DNA of 7,369 nucleotides from CAZBWS01 sp964495705 (GTDB lineage Bacteria > Pseudomonadota > Gammaproteobacteria > HTCC5015): the NCBI GenBank assembly GCA_964495705.1, contig CAZBWS010000096.1, positions 1-7,369 of the forward strand, in the 5' to 3' direction. The notes beneath the pieces were generated by a model. That model was not told where the DNA came from. It ran no database searches and saw only the letters and a list, made by a program, of their open reading frames with translations. Below are positions 5,957 through 7,369 of the stretch, piece by piece (the first letter of the stretch is position 1; every line of letters begins with the position of its first letter). A program made the translations under genes and the position numbers.

Positions 5957-6418
5957 ATTTATATTACGAATATGTACATTAAGACGCCAGAGAAAGAAGG
6001 TTTGAGATAGTACAGAAATTACTATTGTCCCCCATTGCATATATTGCATGTTTAACTCTCCATTTTTATCACTCGCAACACCGACAAGAACACCAACTAA
6101 AGCTCCACCTATAAAACTAATAAGTACAACTTTAATAATTATTGGAAGGCTTAACATTACTAATCTTGAAACATAATTAACACCTTCATTTCCACCATTA
6201 GATGCAAAGGTTATGTTGATGCCGAGTATTGTTATAAAAATAAGCAGTATACATTCCGTTAAAGTTGCAATTCCATCATGAGTACCTCCAGCTACTGCCA
6301 TATACAAAAAGGCAATTCCAATGATGGAGGTAGCCAAATAATAATTTTTCTGCTCCTTCTCTGTTAGGTTCCCTTCTTTGATTTTATCAACTAATTTTTG
6401 TGTTTTCCAAAAATACAT
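5951..6418 (-). CDS. Small four-helix membrane protein encoded in an integron-type cassette
   Basis: A 155-residue protein beginning MYFWKTQKLVDKIKEGNLTE, with four likely membrane segments (about 26-44, 50-72, 86-115 and 129-146). A cytosolic amphipathic N-terminus and a polar loop with GGNEGVNYVSR (75-85) sit ahead of segment three. I cannot name the family; small multi-helix membrane proteins of this kind are frequent in environmental cassettes. The frame is open further upstream to a TTG at 6454, but that would run through the attC core. The ATG at 6418 has a strong AGGAGAG 5 bases upstream and is preferred. The TAA stop lies inside the R'' box of the following attC-like site. The gene is A+T-rich, unlike the genes left of 5336. 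No catalytic motif is visible. Confidence 0.8.
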   Translation of the reverse strand: MYFWKTQKLVDKIKEGNLTEKEQKNYYLATSIIGIAFLYMAVAGGTHDGIATLTECILLIFITILGINITFASNGGNEGVNYVSRLVMLSLPIIIKVVLISFIGGALVGVLVGVASDKNGELNMQYMQWGTIVISVLSQTFFLWRLNVHIRNINT

Positions 6419-6420
6419 TA

Positions 6421-6428
6421 TCTCTCCT
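6421..6428 (-). promoter_or_regulatory. Strong ribosome binding site deciding the start at 6418
   Basis: The minus strand reads AGGAGAGA, with AGGAG (6424-6428) placed 5 bases before the ATG at 6418-6416. It lies only about 9 bases inside the cassette after the attC core, a typical position for a cassette-borne ribosome binding site. It argues against the upstream TTG start. Confidence 0.75.
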
Positions 6429-6436
6429 ATATTAAT

Positions 6437-6501
6437 ACATAACGCCGTCGTCAACTGCAGGTGACAGTGGCCGGAGGTCAGATTGCACGGCCTTGTTATA
6501 A
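6437..6501 (-). repeat. Integron attC site (well formed, 65 bases)
   Basis: The minus strand reads R'' TTATAAC (6495-6501), then GCCGT (6487-6491), CAAtCTG (6479-6485), a loop of 21 bases, CAGTTG (6452-6457), ACGGC (6444-6448) and R' GTTATGT (6437-6443). The outer arms pair perfectly over 5 bp next to the ATAAC/GTTAT ends. The inner arm pairs except for one extra T, matching the extrahelical base that orients strand choice by IntI integrases. R' starts with the required GTT, although its second variable base is T and not a purine. It lies 1 base after the stop of the HEPN-like gene and 18 bases before the start of the membrane protein gene, as expected at a cassette junction. Confidence 0.8.
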
Positions 6502-6502
6502 G

Positions 6503-7300
6503 TCATTTTAAACCTTTCTTGATGGCTTCAATTTCATCACCGGCTACATTTACCCATGAAGCAATTGGTATCTCTGATTTTGAATATATAAATTTAACAT
6601 ACTTTAATACAAGTTCTGGTGCTAGAAAGGAATTGGTTTTGAAAAGTTTAACTGCGTAAGAAACTCTATCAAAACCTTGATCTTCAAGACTCAATTTGGA
6701 CTGCATATGCATTACTATATTTCTTTCATCAATCAGATCATTTACATTTGATCGTAATGTACTGTGAGCTTTTAATGGCTGAACACTAAATACTTGAGGG
6801 ACTAACTGAAATAGCTTTGCCCTCAAAGGTATTGCCAAGTCTGAAGCTACCTTTGACGTTAAAACTTTACGATCTGACTTTCCCGGCCGTTGTAAAATTA
6901 ACTCGCTCGGTTGCCCATCCTTTAAGCCATAGAGTTCAATAGATTTATTTACCCAAGACTCAATGGCGCTTATTGAGAAAGCAACTGCCGCCATTGAATT
7001 CTGGCACGCTGCAAAGAAATTCTTATGATTGTCATCGGAGCTTTCAACTTCTAACATTGAGTCAAATGCTGACTTATTTACCTTTACCATTTTCTTTATA
7101 ACTTCCGATCTTGCCGCAGCCTCAAATGCGGAAAAGAACATTAATGCCTCAAACTCTGGAGGCGGGATGCGCATCTTTAGCCCGTTAAAATTTCCTTGCT
7201 TTGAAGTACAAGTGATTTTACTGCCAGCAGCAATACTAAAACCAAATGCTTCAGTATCATCTTTTACGGAAATATTGTGGTCTTCTAGAAAATGTTTCAT
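6503..7300 (-). CDS. HEPN-like protein of unknown function in an integron-type cassette
   Basis: A 265-residue soluble protein I cannot assign to a named family. Its second half shows features of the HEPN superfamily: a helix with SAIESWVNKSI (111-121), a variable middle, then LIDERNIVMHMQ (189-200). The last holds the RN-x3-H form of the RX4-6H motif (Arg193, Asn194, His198) used by HEPN ribonucleases of toxin, CRISPR and abortive-infection systems. The N-terminal 90 residues look like a separate mixed domain. A TTG at 7309 is an alternative start adding three residues, but the ATG at 7300 has GAGAG nearby and is preferred. It lies between a GTTATAA core (7313-7319) and the clear attC at 6437-6501, so it is probably one complete cassette. 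The gene is A+T-rich. A defence or toxin role is inference; no partner antitoxin is seen within the cassette. Confidence 0.75.
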   Translation of the reverse strand: MKHFLEDHNISVKDDTEAFGFSIAAGSKITCTSKQGNFNGLKMRIPPPEFEALMFFSAFEAAARSEVIKKMVKVNKSAFDSMLEVESSDDNHKNFFAACQNSMAAVAFSISAIESWVNKSIELYGLKDGQPSELILQRPGKSDRKVLTSKVASDLAIPLRAKLFQLVPQVFSVQPLKAHSTLRSNVNDLIDERNIVMHMQSKLSLEDQGFDRVSYAVKLFKTNSFLAPELVLKYVKFIYSKSEIPIASWVNVAGDEIEAIKKGLK

Positions 7301-7312
7301 ATCTCTCAAGAC

Positions 7313-7369
7313 TTATAACAGCTAATTCAACTACACCATTCGTTATATACACTTTGCAGTTGTTTTCTG
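7313..7369 (-). repeat. attC core upstream of the HEPN-like cassette, cut by the window edge
   Basis: The minus strand shows GTTATAA (7313-7319), matching the attC R' core apart from one base, 13 bases before the ATG of the HEPN-like gene. Within view it pairs with ATATAAC (7342-7348), giving TATAAC (7314-7319) / GTTATA (7342-7347) arms around 22 bases. That is shorter than usual attC sites. CAACT (7328-7332) and AGTTG could instead be L boxes of a longer site whose R'' lies beyond the window. The core box is well placed; the extent is unknown. Confidence 0.5.

Noticed and set aside
6419..6454. Upstream TTG start adding 12 residues to the four-helix membrane protein
   Set aside because: The extension translates the attC R' core and lies upstream of a strong AGGAG site correctly placed for the ATG at 6418.
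7029..7325. Open plus-strand frame of 98 codons opposite the HEPN-like gene
   Set aside because: It lies wholly antisense to a better supported gene and crosses the attC core; it has no family resemblance and a low-complexity composition.
5840..7369. CRISPR array or insertion sequence explaining the spaced repeats
   Set aside because: The elements differ in sequence and length, there are no equal spacers, and no transposase or terminal repeats with target duplications are visible.

Overview
The window looks like chromosomal DNA of a gammaproteobacterium, probably marine or environmental. The main evidence is a recognisable ycgL-rlmM pair (RlmM is a gammaproteobacterial 23S rRNA methyltransferase) next to DUF4144-type and DUF3024-type proteins. 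No species call is possible from the sequence alone.

Left part (1-5336), ordinary chromosomal genes. On the minus strand, a large RND/MMPL-family membrane transporter (96-2624) is followed 7 bases later by the N-terminus of an FAD/NAD(P)-binding oxidoreductase cut by the window edge (1-88). This is probably one transcription unit. Divergently, on the plus strand, ycgL (2743-3009) is followed with zero gap by rlmM (3010-4086). rlmM converges on a minus-strand pair, an unrecognised 76-residue protein (4421-4651) and a DUF4144-like protein (4083-4418). The stop codons of rlmM and the DUF4144-like gene share the bases TTAA. Upstream of that pair is a minus-strand six-helix membrane protein of unknown function (4737-5336).

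Right part (about 5382-7369), a stretch that reads as integron gene cassettes. The DNA becomes visibly richer in A+T. Three single-gene units all run on the minus strand, separated by imperfect inverted repeats with the architecture of integron attC sites. The clearest attC (6437-6501) has R boxes TTATAAC/GTTATGT, a 5-bp outer stem, and an inner stem with one extrahelical base. A second (5840-5956) has a good R'' box but an eroded R' core. A third at the right edge (from 7313) shows a GTTATAA core and is cut off or very short. A weak fourth candidate (5382-5450) lies downstream of the DUF3024 gene. In transcription order the cassettes encode a protein with a HEPN-like RNIVMH motif (6503-7300), a four-helix small membrane protein (5951-6418) and a DUF3024 protein (5459-5806). 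No integrase is visible. If there is one, it should lie beyond the right edge, upstream of the first cassette.

The cassette stretch is the most interesting part. Integron cassettes are known to carry phage-defence and toxin-antitoxin genes, and the HEPN-like cassette gene is a plausible candidate for such a role, but function cannot be shown from this sequence. Apart from the noted intergenic repeats, no gene-free stretch longer than about 300 bases exists in the window.
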